In this document: positions 34,001 through 45,095 of the stretch, in pieces
Numbering within the stretch: the stretch's first letter is position 1
How the letters are laid out: the number at the start of each line of letters is the position of its first letter
Assembly: GCA_014529385.2 (NCBI GenBank)
Contig: CM043957.1
Span: 86,747,881 to 86,811,880 of the forward strand
Source of the DNA: Adiantum capillus-veneris
Taxonomy: Eukaryota; Streptophyta; Polypodiopsida; Polypodiales; Pteridaceae
Reading direction: 5' to 3'
Length of the DNA: 64,000 nt
Translations under genes and position numbers: made by a program
Notes under the pieces: model-generated
What the model was told of the DNA's origin: nothing
Seen by the model: the letters and a program-made list of their open reading frames with translations, nothing else
Database searches by the model: none

Positions 34001-34769
34001 TAAACTAACGAAGGATATGTGTCCAAAGGCACAAGAGGAGATAGCCTATATGTCTAAAGTTCCATATGCTGCAGTGGTAGGTTCTCTAATGTATGCTATG
34101 GTTTAGACAAGGCCAGACATTGCACATGCAGTGGGAGTTGTGAGTAGGTTCATGGACAACCCAGGTAAAGAGCATTGGCAAGCTGTGAAGTGGATACTTA
34201 GGTATCTAAAAGGGACAACAACAAATGCTTTGTATTTTGGAGAAACTGATATTTTTCTAGAAGGGTATGCTGATGCAGATATGGCAGGTGACAAAGATAC
34301 TCGAAGGAGCACTACTGGCTATGTCTTCACGGTTGGAGGCACAGCAGTAAGCTGGGCTTCAAAGCTGCAGAAAGTGGTCTCACTTTCTACCACGGAAGCA
34401 GAGTATGTAGCAATGACGGAGGCAAGAAAAGAAATTCTGTGGCTTCACAGATTCTTAGAAGAGCTTGGATTCAAACAAAACAATTGTGTCTTGTACAGTG
34501 ATATCCAAAGCGCTATCCATCTTGCGAAGAACTCAGACTTTCATTCAAGGACAAAGCACATTAAGGTGAGATATCACTTCATACGCACTCTTTTGGAAGA
34601 GGGACAGCTAAAGCTAGGAAAGGTGCATACAAGTGAAAATCCTGCAGACACATTTACAAAGGTGGTCAACAAGGAGAAGTTGAGCTTTTGCTCATCTTCA
34701 ATCGGCATTCAAGGATAAGAAGACAAAATGGAAAGCAATCCCACAGGTTTGGTTTGGAGATCAGTCTCC

Positions 34770-34780
34770 AAGTGGGAGAT
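34770..34780 (+). promoter_or_regulatory. Copia polypurine tract
   Basis: AAGTGGGAGAT directly before the 3' LTR start. Confidence 0.8.
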
Positions 34781-35671
34781 TGTTAAGTATGGAGCCTGAT
34801 TTACCCTTGTAATTTTCTGTGGTAAAAGCGCACATTTGTAAGGCCCCCATTATGAGGAGAAGCCATCGTGCGTAAAGGTAAATCACTCACCGAAAACCAA
34901 AATTTTCACACAGTCAAAAACCAAGGGCAACTTTAGGGGCCTCGGGGGCGGAAGCCCCCGAAACTTTTTTTTTTCCTCTCCGGAATATTATGGCCGGACG
35001 GGCCGGAAAGTGGTCGGAAAACGACCGATCGTTTGGCCGGTGGCCGGTAGTCAATGGCCGGTGGTCGGTGGTCGGAAGTCAATGGCCGGTGACCGGTGAC
35101 CGAATTCAATGGCCGGTGGCCGAATTCAAAAGCGGATTTGTCTACACAAGGGCGGCCACACATGGGCGGATTGGAGGGTCCGATTTGGACTTATTCGCAC
35201 AAGGGCAGCTACACATGGCTGCCTCTCATAAGAGAGGGCAACCCTTTTGGCCTATAAAAGGAGGCCATTTCTACACACATTTCATATAGTGTGAAGTTGA
35301 TGCAATAAGGTGAGTGTTGGCTGCCTCTCATAAGAGAGGGCAACCCTTTTGGCCTATAAAAGGAGGCCATTTCTACACACATTTCATATAGTGTGAAGTT
35401 GATGCAATAAGGTGAGTGTGAGGTGGTGAGAGTGAAGCAAGGCGGGAGCTCTATCAAGGGTTTAATCCCTTTGTAAACTACTTCTTCTTTTGAAGTGCTA
35501 AAGCCATTGAGTGGCTGCTTTCCCGTGGACGTAGCCCACATTGGGTGAACCACGTATATCGTGTGTACTCTCTCTCTCTCTCTACTCTATAATCTCTTGT
35601 GTGTGAAATCTATCTCTCTCCATTAAGTAATCTACTCAAAAATCTATTTAGCTATGTCTTATTTTCTAACA
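34781..35671 (+). repeat. Copia 3' LTR (891 bp, with promoter duplication)
   Basis: 130 bp longer than the 5' LTR. The main cause is a 102-bp tandem duplication (35217-35318 and 35319-35420) that includes the TATA box, so TATAAA occurs near 35253 and again near 35355. Small extra pieces lie in the GGCCGG-rich part. The CT tract is shorter than in the 5' LTR. Confidence 0.93.
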
Positions 35672-35676
35672 CCCAG
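35672..35676. repeat. Copia target duplication, right (CCCAG)
   Basis: Matches 27307-27311 exactly. Confidence 0.92.
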
Positions 35677-38600
35677 CTTGGCTGCCAATGTGCTAGATGT
35701 ATCCATTTGGATCCAATGGAATCGAGGAATCCATATCTTCACAGTGTTCAAGTTGATATGATGCAAGTCCGAAGCTACGAAGACATGAGCTGATGTCTGC
35801 ACCAACAAAGCTTAGTACAATTCCCCACCATAACAATGATGCCAGTGCCAATACGCACTCACGCAATGAGGCTAATTCGGGTCAGATAAAAAATCTGACT
35901 ATAGATTGGATCAATAACATATCAGACATTTGGTTGGCATCTGGTCATTTATATGCTCCAGAATCACCTGTATAGAGGTTGATCTAAAGCAAATCCCCAT
36001 TTAGATCAAATTCTGGTGGAATCCGTATGGGTGAAATCTCTGGTTTCCTTTATAAATAAAACTTGCCAACAGCATGTGCTCTACAGAAGACTTGACATCG
36101 CATTTAGATTCTCTCTCTGTCGTCACACTACTTCAGCTTAGAATCTCGTCTGCATCAAAAATTGCTTTGGGTTCTCATCAGACATCTCCTCATCACAAGC
36201 TGGCTAGGAAGGATTATTAATGTCTGGACTACTAATAGTCAGACATCTGGGACACAAGCCAGATGAAATTTGGTGGACGCAATCTGGATCTTTATCAGGT
36301 TCTCATCAGACATCTGCTCGTCTCGCAAGTCGGCTAAGAAGGGTAATATCTGGACTACTTGTACTCAGACATATGGGACATAAGCCATATGAAATTTAGT
36401 GGACCCAATGTAGTGGACATCATCTGATCAAGGCAAAACAAGACTATCAGGTTCGCGAATACTCAGACAACTAGTTGGGCATCCGTAATTGGAAAATTAG
36501 TTTTGCAGCTCAACATGTGTCCACATCAGGGAGTGGAATCATATCAACTCTTGGTTGTATCGACAATGGGAGAATCAAACATCTGGAGAATTCTTACATA
36601 TATGAGAACTTGAAAATTCTACTCAACATCAGGCAGCTGGTCACATCAACACTAGGATAATCGTCGACATGCCAGTTGGAAAGCAAGGATGACGTGTGAA
36701 TCAGTGGACAATGATTTGACCTTGTTCAAATCAACACTATCTTTCTTATTGTATAGCAAAGAATTATATCAACAATTTGATCGAGTCAGAGTCACATTTG
36801 ATGAGCAAAGTATCATACTCAATCTGATGAGTGACAACTTAGGACAATACTTTGCTAACTCTCATATCAGCTCATCGATTCGGTCATAAATATCTGGTTG
36901 GCATTGGATCATTAGCGTGCTCATAAGACATCTCCTCATCACAAGCTGGCTGGGAAGCATTAGTAATATTCAGACTACTAGTAGTCAGACATCTTGGACA
37001 CAAGCCATATGAAATTTGGTGGATGTGATCTGGATCATTTTCGACACTGGGAGGATCAGACACTCTTGGTCATATCGAGCCTGGGAGGATCAGACATCTC
37101 GAGAATTCTTACATATACGAGAGAGATTGAAAATTCTATTCAACATCAAGCAGCTGGCAGTGTCAGAGGGCGCAACGATCTGATCGGCTAAAGAGAGCAG
37201 TAGCAAAGCATGTAGATAGAGAGAGAGCGGGATGTTTTTCTAGAAGGTTAATGCAATCAGAGTTTTCTTGTATCTTTGTATTGCTTTCATGAGAGATGTT
37301 CACTTTGCCAAAACTGAAGTTAGCGCAAGCCTTTGCGTTTTTGTCCCGGATGAGGTAGCCAAAAGACAACATCATTGGCAAGCACACATTAGGTTTCTCA
37401 AACAACCCCTGGCTAACAATCATGATGCAAAATTCTCCAGCCATGTCGACATTTTCTATCACGTCATGTGCCTTCATGAGAGGCTTTCACTTTGTGAAAA
37501 CTAACATTCAGCACAAAGCTTCGCGTTTTTTCCCTTTATCAGATAGCCAACAGTTTCGATAGACAACATCCTAGACAAATCACATCTAATGGACTCGAAT
37601 TCTCCTATTACATTCCTTGAAGGATTTTAAGATTGCTCGACTAGCCATTTGTGGGACATACTTCTATAAGGGAGTCCCGAGGGCTTTGTTTGCAACCGGA
37701 CTCCAAAGGGCTTCACCTTCAAGGTGCATGCATAGGAGATTGCATATGGAGAAGGGACTACACTTATGGTCAATTCGAGAGAGCTTAGAGTTCCCTTCCA
37801 CAACCATGTAGGACTCATCTCACAATCAATCCATGATCACTTTCCACCATTGCATATGGAAAGCGTATCAAGAGCCCACCATGATGGAAATTATGCCCAC
37901 AACATGGCTTGGTTTCAGCCCTCTTTTGATCCTGAAAGAACCTCCTTCTGGCTCATCAAAAAGCCCCTCTTTTAGCTCTAAAACAACCCTAGTTTGACCT
38001 ACTATGCAGCCACCTTATGGAGCAAAAATCGTTGCAACTTCAGCTCTCAAAACTACTCATGTCTCAACAATATAGATGCTATAAAATCAGCCAAAGCTTA
38101 CCTCCTTGTTGGCTTCCTAAATCAGCCATGTAACTTCTTTTATATTAGCCCCAAATGACTCCTAAAATCCCCTCCCATTGGTGAACTAAACATTCCCTTG
38201 GCCAGCCTATATTGCAACAACATATTAGGCCTCATAGTGGCTTCAACTCTTCCCTCCCAACAATCCCTTTGTGTCTTTAAACGAGCCTCATATTGGTTAA
38301 CAAATTAGTCAAAGTGCCCAAAAATTAGCTCTTTCTATCCAATGCATACCTAAAATCTGTAAAATCTCATCAAAGCATCATCATAAATCTTAACTTAGAA
38401 GCATATGCAAGTAGTAGAGAGCAAAACTGGAAGAAAATATCATTCTTGCTCAAAGACTCAAACCATTTAGCACAAAGAGAAGCTATAGGAAGGAGAGAGG
38501 AAAGCTCTTGCAACTCCACATATATCCGAAATACACTCGCATCATCATATTATCAAAAAGGTTTTACAAAAAGCTCTTTTGCTCCCAAAAATTTACAAAA

Positions 38601-38816
38601 AGCTGGTTCTAGATTATGTTTCTAATCTATATGAAAGACACTCCCCTAAGCATATTGTAGGTTATATCGAAAATCCTAAGTATGGTCTTCCTACCGAAAG
38701 GCTTATCCAATCAAGCTAACATATCATCTGTTTTACACGTGTAGCTTAGAGGAGAATGACTCGATTGCACTTGCAATTTTGAATAAAGCCAAGTTGTTGT
38801 CACGTTCGTTATCAAG
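35677..38816. other. Harbinger interior with degenerate repeats
   Basis: Non-coding. A block of about 115 bp containing CAGACATCTC and GGACACAAGCCA recurs near 36172, 36298 and 36918. The block AGAATTCTTACATATA...CAGCTGG recurs near 36585 and 37090. A further two-copy repeat marked by CATGAGAG and TTTGCGTTTTT-like words begins near 37290 and 37475. No gene recognised. It may include an older insertion that I cannot delimit. Confidence 0.55.
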
Positions 38817-40294
38817 TCATGCGCATTCCAACTCAAGGCGCTTTGCATTTAGCTCTTTGGCAGCCTCATATTCTTCCCTTGTGATTTCAATAAGGTCTTG
38901 GTCCATCTTGGTCCTCCTTTCCTCAGCAGTAGCAAAGACATCAACTAGCTTTACATTTGACATCTCAAGCCCTTCTAGCATTTCAGCAACTCTCCCTGGT
39001 CGACGACGCTTATGACCACTCGACTGCTCTTTTAAAGGTGGGTTCTCATTCTCATCTATCTTTTTTGGTCTTGGCCCTTTGTGGCTCCATCACCTGCACA
39101 ACAACAAAGTCACATAAAAGTTTCAAACCAGTACGTATACACTTATGAGTCTAATGCAATTTCAATAGCCCCCACCTATGACATGATCAGAAGTGTCCAC
39201 TAGGATGTCGCCAGGTTCTACTGAGCGCTTTGCACCGTATCACACTTCCATGATTGAGAAAACTTGTTGAGAGAAGCCTATTGGAAGTTTTTTGTACTTA
39301 CGTTTAGAGGAGTCCATGGCCCAATATGAGATGCAGCCAGAAGGTGTATTTCGGGCATAGTCGTAGATTGTCTTGAAGTCTTTCAAGACACGATTCCATG
39401 TTTCCATGTACGAGACACTCCATTTTCAGCACACTTTGAGGATACTATATTCCATGACTCCATATTCCTCAAGAACTTAGGAACCTCGCCGGCCTCTTTA
39501 GCATCTTCCAAAAAAAGCTTTGCATTGATAAGGACTTCCGTTTCTTTCCAATCCCAGTAGGCTAGCATATCTCCGCCGACTACGACATTCAATTTTTGCC
39601 GGTCAAACTTTGAAGCCTTTTTAGCTTCACTTTTGGGTGAAGGCTGCTTCTCATGTAGAGTTCTACGATCAACATTAGACTTCTTCAAACTCGCCATTTC
39701 TAGCCCCTATATCACAATTCAAACCAATCACAAAGTGGTACACAAAGACAATAAACCATACAATGTGGAACTTTGGAATCCTGACATGAGTTTGTATAAG
39801 TTGCTTACTCTTGAGATATGCAACAAATCTCAGCACATTGAGTCAAATTTACCTCTTGTTGCTTCCTTGGTGATTGATTTTCGAGATTGATATTCCCTTT
39901 TGAAGAGCTTCTCTTGACCCATTTCAGCCCCTACACCACCCACAATCTCAACATAAATAAAAAAACAGATACTGAGAAGTCAACAGCTTGAGACTAACTA
40001 ATGTGCCCCTAATAGTGAACTTCAATTGCGTTCAGCTATAGAAAACATTTAGCTAAAAAGCTAAGAAAAAAACACAGTAACTTTTACATGGGCTTGCTTA
40101 GGTGCTACATCCATGGGATTTTCCCCCTTGTAACTTGCAGGCGGTGAAGGCATGGATCTAGTAACATTTGATAGAGTTGTTAAGGGATTCCGTTTTGGTG
40201 TGCAGCATAGACTATCAACGTCGCTATCTTCTTATTCATGGAGGCCAGAAAGCATATCTAGGTTGGGCTTGTTTTTAAGGGCTTTGTCTTGCAT
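38817..40294 (-). pseudogene. Harbinger Myb/SANT-like protein gene (broken, four exons)
   Basis: Exons inferred by eye: 40088-40294, 39853-39930, 39176-39706 and 38817-39093, with GT/AG ends and compatible phases. The third exon carries the Myb/SANT-like domain: YWDWKETEVLI, then ESWNIVSSKCAENGVS, TWNRVLKDFKTIYDY and KKLPIGFSQQVF. The last exon has a basic patch HKRRRPGR and a charged helical tail. In PIF/Harbinger elements this partner protein helps bring the transposase to the element ends and into the nucleus. Breaks: a TAA in exon 1 (after LSGLHE), a frameshift near 39403, a TGA after FSIMEV (about 39250) and a shift in an A run near 39065. Confidence 0.8.
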
Positions 40295-40720
40295 GCTGTC
40301 ACTTGTTGGCAAGGAAGTGTAGATGAGCTCTTGAGTATTGCTATCACCCAAGCTAATCGTAGCACCTTCTTCTTGCTAAGTGGAAGGAACAACATCCACC
40401 TCCTGACTCCATACCTCGTTCAAATCCAAGTGAAGATCCATATGAGGGCCTGTACCACTTGTGTATGTGTGAGTGCCAAGACTAGAGAGAGGGAGAGCGA
40501 GAGAGAGGGTCACTATACAGTCGTGCTATTGTTTAATCTGCTTTTAATCCTACAGCTTGGAGCGTGATATTCAACCGTGAGCACTTGAGCACTCAGATTT
40601 TGAATATCCGTATTTTTATTATACTTCAATTTTGGCCACCAGTGGTCATGAGTGACCAGTTTAATTTTTACGTGTGGCTTGGACATGTGGCCATTGGTGG
40701 CCAAAAATGGGACATTTAGG

Positions 40721-40739
40721 CCTTCGTGGAAACAGGCCC
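40721..40739 (-). repeat. Harbinger right terminal inverted repeat
   Basis: Perfect 19-bp reverse complement of 25170-25188, followed by TTA at 40740-40742. Confidence 0.92.
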
Positions 40740-40849
40740 TTAATGAGACATTGAATGTTTTCTGTCTCTCACTCACTGGTGTCGTTTGACATCATTTCCA
40801 AATATTGCCAACCGGTTATAAGGGTGTGTCAGCACAAGGTCGCCTTCAA

Positions 40850-40949
<100 letters not shown>

Positions 40950-41820
40950 CTCTCTCCCTCTTTATTGCGTGCACAACTAGGGCTTCTCTCAGTTTTGAAG
41001 TTTAGCCTTCATGTCGCAGATTTCGACAAGTGTAAAGGCCTCCCCCTTCCGCCATATTATGTTAGTTTAGATGCAAGCTGAAAGGGAGCGAATGGAAAGA
41101 CAATATAGAAACAATATAAGGTTGATTACCCATCTTGAGGATCATCCCTAAAGTTGTAGAACTAGAATCTATGGTCTCACCCCTTGTAATTTGGTTTCAT
41201 GTCCTTGGGAATTTTGTAATCTCATTTCTCCTTTCTAATACAAACTCCTCGAGATTTTTTTTAATAGAAAAAACCCCGCCTGGCCGACGCCAGCCAACTA
41301 TGCCCACTTGTTCAACTTTGTTGAAATTGGCAGAGTTGAAAATCGCATTCTCTACCCCCGCCTATTGCAACGAGTGGATGGCCTGCATGCACAAAGGCTC
41401 TCGCTTTTAGTATGAGATAAACGCCAAAATTGCTTATGAAGGAAACGGGTAGCAGCCCCGTCCGTGAGAATTTGCTCTAACATGGCACTTTCACATGCGA
41501 ACAGTGCCACCATTGCCGTATCTACCCATGTCCTATTTCCACCATCAGTGTCGTCCATGGGTAGATGCATTCATAGTGAGGGGACTAATGCTCTACAACA
41601 ACCAGTAGCAGAGCATGTTGCTGGTTGTTGAAGAGCATGTTGAGCCTTTGAGGCAATCAATGTTATTGATTTGAAGTTAAGAGCAAGAGCCCACAGATCC
41701 GATGCTAATCCACTATACTTTGTTGTTGTTCACAAAATTGAGGGAGAGGCTTTCTATTCCATTTTTCCCAATGGGATTCACCATTGTGGGTGTAAAACTG
41801 CTATGACACGAATGCACTTG

Positions 41821-41996
<176 letters not shown>

Positions 41997-42340
41997 CTAG
42001 CGCAGAGAAAAGCCATCGTTCTCCCTCAGCCCCCCCTGGGCGAAGGGCTGCCCTGGGGGAGGTGTTAAGCCTTAGCTTAGCCCCCCCAACAGCGAGATTT
42101 GTCTCTGCGACGCCTGCGAGGCTATGGCCCTGGCTCTGTGAGACTACGGCTCTGCGAGATTTGTCTTCAGCCCTGCGTAGTACGACAGGTTTTGGCTCTG
42201 CGCAGGTTGCGGCGCTCCTCAGGCATTACTCGACAGGGGACATTCGATTGTAGCAGTCCATCTGTCTTGAGTATTTTTCAAAGGCTAAAGTCTTTGATCA
42301 ATCTCAAAGGTTTTTACTTTGGAATTTTGCAAACCAGTGG

Positions 42341-43215
42341 TTGGTTCCTACCTTCTCAAGCATAGGGAGGACTACCCCAAAGACCCCCGCCAAAATAAGA
42401 CCGAGTTTTGCAACAGTGCTAGCAGCCCCTAGCAAACTTGATCGCATCATGCAGTTGCAAGCAACTCTTGATCGAGTCTTGGAAGAAACCTTGGAACTCA
42501 AATCTCGCCTCAGCAAGTTAGAAGAGTAGTTCAATTTTATGGTTGACCTCACCACCGACAAGGTAAAGGAAGTTGAGGCCACTCAACAACCATCACCCAA
42601 GTGAAGACGTGTGTAACAAAGGAAATCTCTGAACAAAAGTTTCAAGAAGATAATGCCCTCAAGGTACGCATCAGTGGGCTCCCCTTGCAGTGGTGCACTG
42701 TTGAGGACACCCTTGAAGAGGCAATCATCAAACTCAACAACATTATTGAGCCAATCAACATCAAGCCAGAGAATGTCGCTTGGATCAATGATACACATCT
42801 CCATATGTGTCCCGAGCATTGTGTCCTTACTTTCAAGAACAAAGAGGAGCGGGTGAAGCTTCTACGTCAATCCCGCCTTCTCAAAGAAACCAAGCTTTGG
42901 ATTGTAGAAGAACTGACCATGAATCAACTCAAGAGTAAAGCGAGCGAGCTTAAGAAGGTGCATGAAGCGCGTAAGCAAGGCAAATGGGCAATCTACGAGG
43001 TGGCAAATCAATCATCCAGGAATTTCAAAATCCCAAACCAGCTCTCCCCCCAGCCGACCCTTAGGTTTTTTTTTCTCTTTTTTTTTTCCTACTCTACCCT
43101 CTTGATGGACCCTCAGTCCTTAACTGATATGTATCAGCACACATTGAGAATGAATCGTTGTAATGTTGTGTTTTTTGGTCCCATAGGTGACATATGACCT
43201 CCGTGGAAGATAATC

Positions 43216-43218
<3 letters not shown>
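42341..43218 (+). pseudogene. LINE ORF1-like copy A
   Basis: A coiled-coil-like start (LDRIMQLQATLDRVLEETLE) ends in a stop. The open frame at 42601-43197 follows with LKVRISGLPLQW, AWINDTHLHMCPEHCVLTF, LWIVEELTMNQLKSKASELK and KQGKWAIY. The order of coiled coil, RNA-binding-like fold and basic C-terminal block resembles L1-type ORF1 proteins, which coat LINE RNA. A one-base deletion after KWAIY shifts the frame. No endonuclease or reverse transcriptase follows; a conserved non-coding stretch of about 120 bp leads straight into (TC)n. Confidence 0.65.

Positions 43219-43290
<72 letters not shown>
43219..43290. repeat. (TC)n tract ending ORF1-like copy A
   Basis: 72 bp of TC directly after GATAATCCAA; the equivalent copy B ends in TC at the same point. 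Confidence 0.95.
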
Positions 43291-43292
<2 letters not shown>

Positions 43293-43617
43293 CGTAGCAA
43301 CTCGACGCCCCAACTTGCTCACTCATTGGCTCTTGCATAGCAGCAACTTGATGTCCCCTAGCCTTTTTTGACGAGCTACATACTACCCAAATTCCACAGA
43401 AGAAGCCGGGCCTCACCTCGTTTTAACCAGTTGTAGACCTCCCAAGTTCCCATGGTCGCAGCAAAAAGCATTGAAAATGCCGAGGTTCACCTTGTTCTCA
43501 CGAGATATAGACCATTCAAAACGCCAAACTTGACATTGTTCCCACAGTTGTAGCTCTACCCCAAAGTGCCTCAACGCATAATCGACAATCAGAAAGTTAA
43601 GGGCAGTTTTTTCCTAG
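43291..43617. other. Spacer, no feature seen
   Basis: Unique-looking sequence without a supported gene. Confidence 0.5.
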
Positions 43618-43793
43618 CTCTGTGCATGCTTTTGCCCACGCAACTGAGACTTTGGAGTGCTTCCTAAGAAAAAATCAAGGTTTGGATAGAAGCTCCCATG
43701 TCTTCCTTCAACACACCAATTTCCATGCACACAAGAGATTTCATGCGGTGGCAACTGCACCAAGGAAGAATCCCACCACTCGCCAAGACACAA
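43618..43793 (+). pseudogene. LINE ORF1-like copy B, left part
   Basis: Protein-like sequence ending RKNPTTRQDT runs up to the gypsy B target site. When one CACAA copy is removed it joins in frame to the sequence at 52586 (RIMALED). It shows little similarity to copy A and is assigned by this continuity only. Confidence 0.5.
43789..43793. repeat. Gypsy B target duplication, left (CACAA)
   Basis: Identical to 52581-52585. Confidence 0.9.
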
Positions 43794-44373
43794 TGTTAAC
43801 CCTCATGGTTCACAGACACCATATCACCTACGACGGACGTTGTATTATTTACTTGGTAGAGTCAGGTACCGGGCTTGTCGGTCCAATAAGAAAAGGGTAA
43901 GAGTGATCGCCGATGAGAGGCGCACTCTAACTAGAACATTCAAGGGATTAGTTGGCTAAGCATGGGTGCCCAAGTGTGAATGGGGCGAGCTCATATAAAA
44001 GTCAACTAAACCTAAAATTCACTCATTCTCTCATTTGTGCAATTGAAGAGTGCTCTTGCTCCATCTCCATCTTCTTCTTCTTCATCTCCTTGTGTGTGTA
44101 TGTGTGTATGCATGAGAGAGAGAGAGAGAGTGTGTACGATCGAGCATTGCGGCGGTACGACGGCGGCGAGGCGGTTGAGCGCGGCGTAGCGGCGTCTCCC
44201 TCTTCTTCGTGGCGAGGAATCCTCCACGACAGCAAGCGTAGAGCGGTGAGTGACACAACATTGCCATCTTTGAGCTTACTAGTTTATGCTTGTTGTGTGC
44301 TTGGAGCCATTTGTGGCTCGCACACAGTGTATCGGCAAGTTCCTTGCATTGACACATGTGACAGACGCGCACA
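43794..44373 (+). repeat. Gypsy B 5' LTR (580 bp)
   Basis: Starts TGTTAACCCTCA, ends GACGCGCACA. A TATA-like CATATAAAAG lies near 43992 and a 17-base GA tract at 44114-44130. Confidence 0.93.
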
Positions 44374-44377
44374 TTTT

Positions 44378-44394
44378 TGGCGCCGCTGTCATAC
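44378..44394 (+). promoter_or_regulatory. Gypsy B primer-binding site
   Basis: TGGCGCCGCTGTCATAC starts four bases after the LTR. The first eight bases match the tRNA-Asp type used by gypsy A, but the rest diverges, so the tRNA is uncertain. Confidence 0.65.
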
Positions 44395-45095
44395 ACTAAG
44401 CTTGAATGGCACTCTGTGCTTCTTTTGTGGTGCAATTTCAATTGTAGGAAAGGTAAGGAAGGAGGATGTGTGTGTTAAGAAGAAGGATTTTATGTTGCTA
44501 CTGTGTATTTCTTTGTTAATGAGTTTTCAAAGGTACTATGTTTTTTCTCTGTCATAAGGAATTAGTATTAACATTGTTAGTTCTGTGTAATGCAAAGTAC
44601 AGTAAGTAGGAAGTAGATCTGTGAGAGCTAATGGAGTGTGTTAGTGTGCTACAGTAGGTGTATTAGATGTAAATAGGTAGATTGTGTGTGCTCTCGCGCA
44701 GGTCGCGACGACCTTATCCTTAAAAATATAAAAAATTAAAAAAATTAAAGGTAGGACCGGGATTGAGGATATGTCCCAGACCCAAGCCCAAGCTCACGCT
44801 CAGGCTTAGGCCTCAGTCGCCCTTTAAAATTACGAATTTTAGCTTCACACGTAGCTAAAAATCAACTTTTTTGAGGACCAACGGAGCTGCAGGTGGCCGA
44901 ACGTTGTGCTGTAAAGCACACCGCGACCCTCTGAGTGATACGCTCGTTTTGAGCTATCGGACACTTTAATAAAAAAAAACCAATCATTAAAAAATATTAA
45001 AAACATTAAAAAAAAAGAGTGAAAACGGACGCCTAAAAAAGTAAGCATTTAACCTTCTAGGTTATTCGCCGACGCTTGTAGGGTGCCAAAGGCAC
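44395..45095 (+). other. Gypsy B leader
   Basis: Non-coding, with A-rich stretches near 44730 and 44970-45020. No palindromes like those of gypsy A. Confidence 0.6.

Larger units (their letters stand above)
28146..34718 (+). pseudogene. Copia gag-pol gene, interrupted
   Basis: It starts at the ATG at 28146 (the earlier GTG is not needed). Gag begins with KIEKFNNKNYQHWKM and is cut at 28293 by the nested LTR element; it resumes at 31017 with EAWIFLDRKALGTIRL. Next come the zinc knuckle CWNCGKKGHVKKDC, protease WIVDSGASFYATP, integrase zinc finger HYRLGHMS...FCEDCVYGK, integrase core with HSDVWGP, FRSDNGGEY and TPQQNGISERMN, reverse transcriptase MDVNTAFPHGDLEEEIYM, and RNase H with STTEAEYVAM. 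Breaks: about 11 bases are missing at 33767-33775, which removes part of the YVDD active site and shifts the frame, and a TAG lies at 34104-34106. The ATG at 30869 is inside the nested LTR and is not a start. Confidence 0.93.
27312..35671 (+). mobile_element. Ty1/copia retrotransposon nested in Harbinger
   Basis: Two LTRs starting TGTTAAGTATGG and ending TTCTAACA, an initiator-Met primer-binding site, a polypurine tract, a gag-pol gene in copia order (integrase before reverse transcriptase) and perfect CCCAG target duplications. Gag and the RNase H ending suggest the Tork/Tnt1-like part of copia (inference). Gag is split by a second LTR element, and pol has a deletion at the active site plus a stop. 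The LTRs are very alike outside indels, so the insertion is fairly young. Confidence 0.95.
25170..40739 (+). mobile_element. PIF/Harbinger DNA transposon carrying nested elements
   Basis: It is bounded by 19-bp perfect inverted repeats GGGCCTGTTTCCACGAAGG and by TTA duplications. It encodes the two proteins expected of an autonomous PIF/Harbinger element: a DDE transposase (plus strand) and a Myb/SANT-like protein (minus strand, converging). The present length is about 15.6 kb; removing the nested copia leaves about 7.2 kb, which is in the usual range. The transposase frame is open, while the Myb gene is broken. The element lies immediately upstream of the P450 gene. Confidence 0.9.

Noticed and set aside
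38779-39148. Plus-strand open frames over the Myb/SANT gene
   Set aside because: They are shadows of the minus-strand exons, which carry the recognisable protein.
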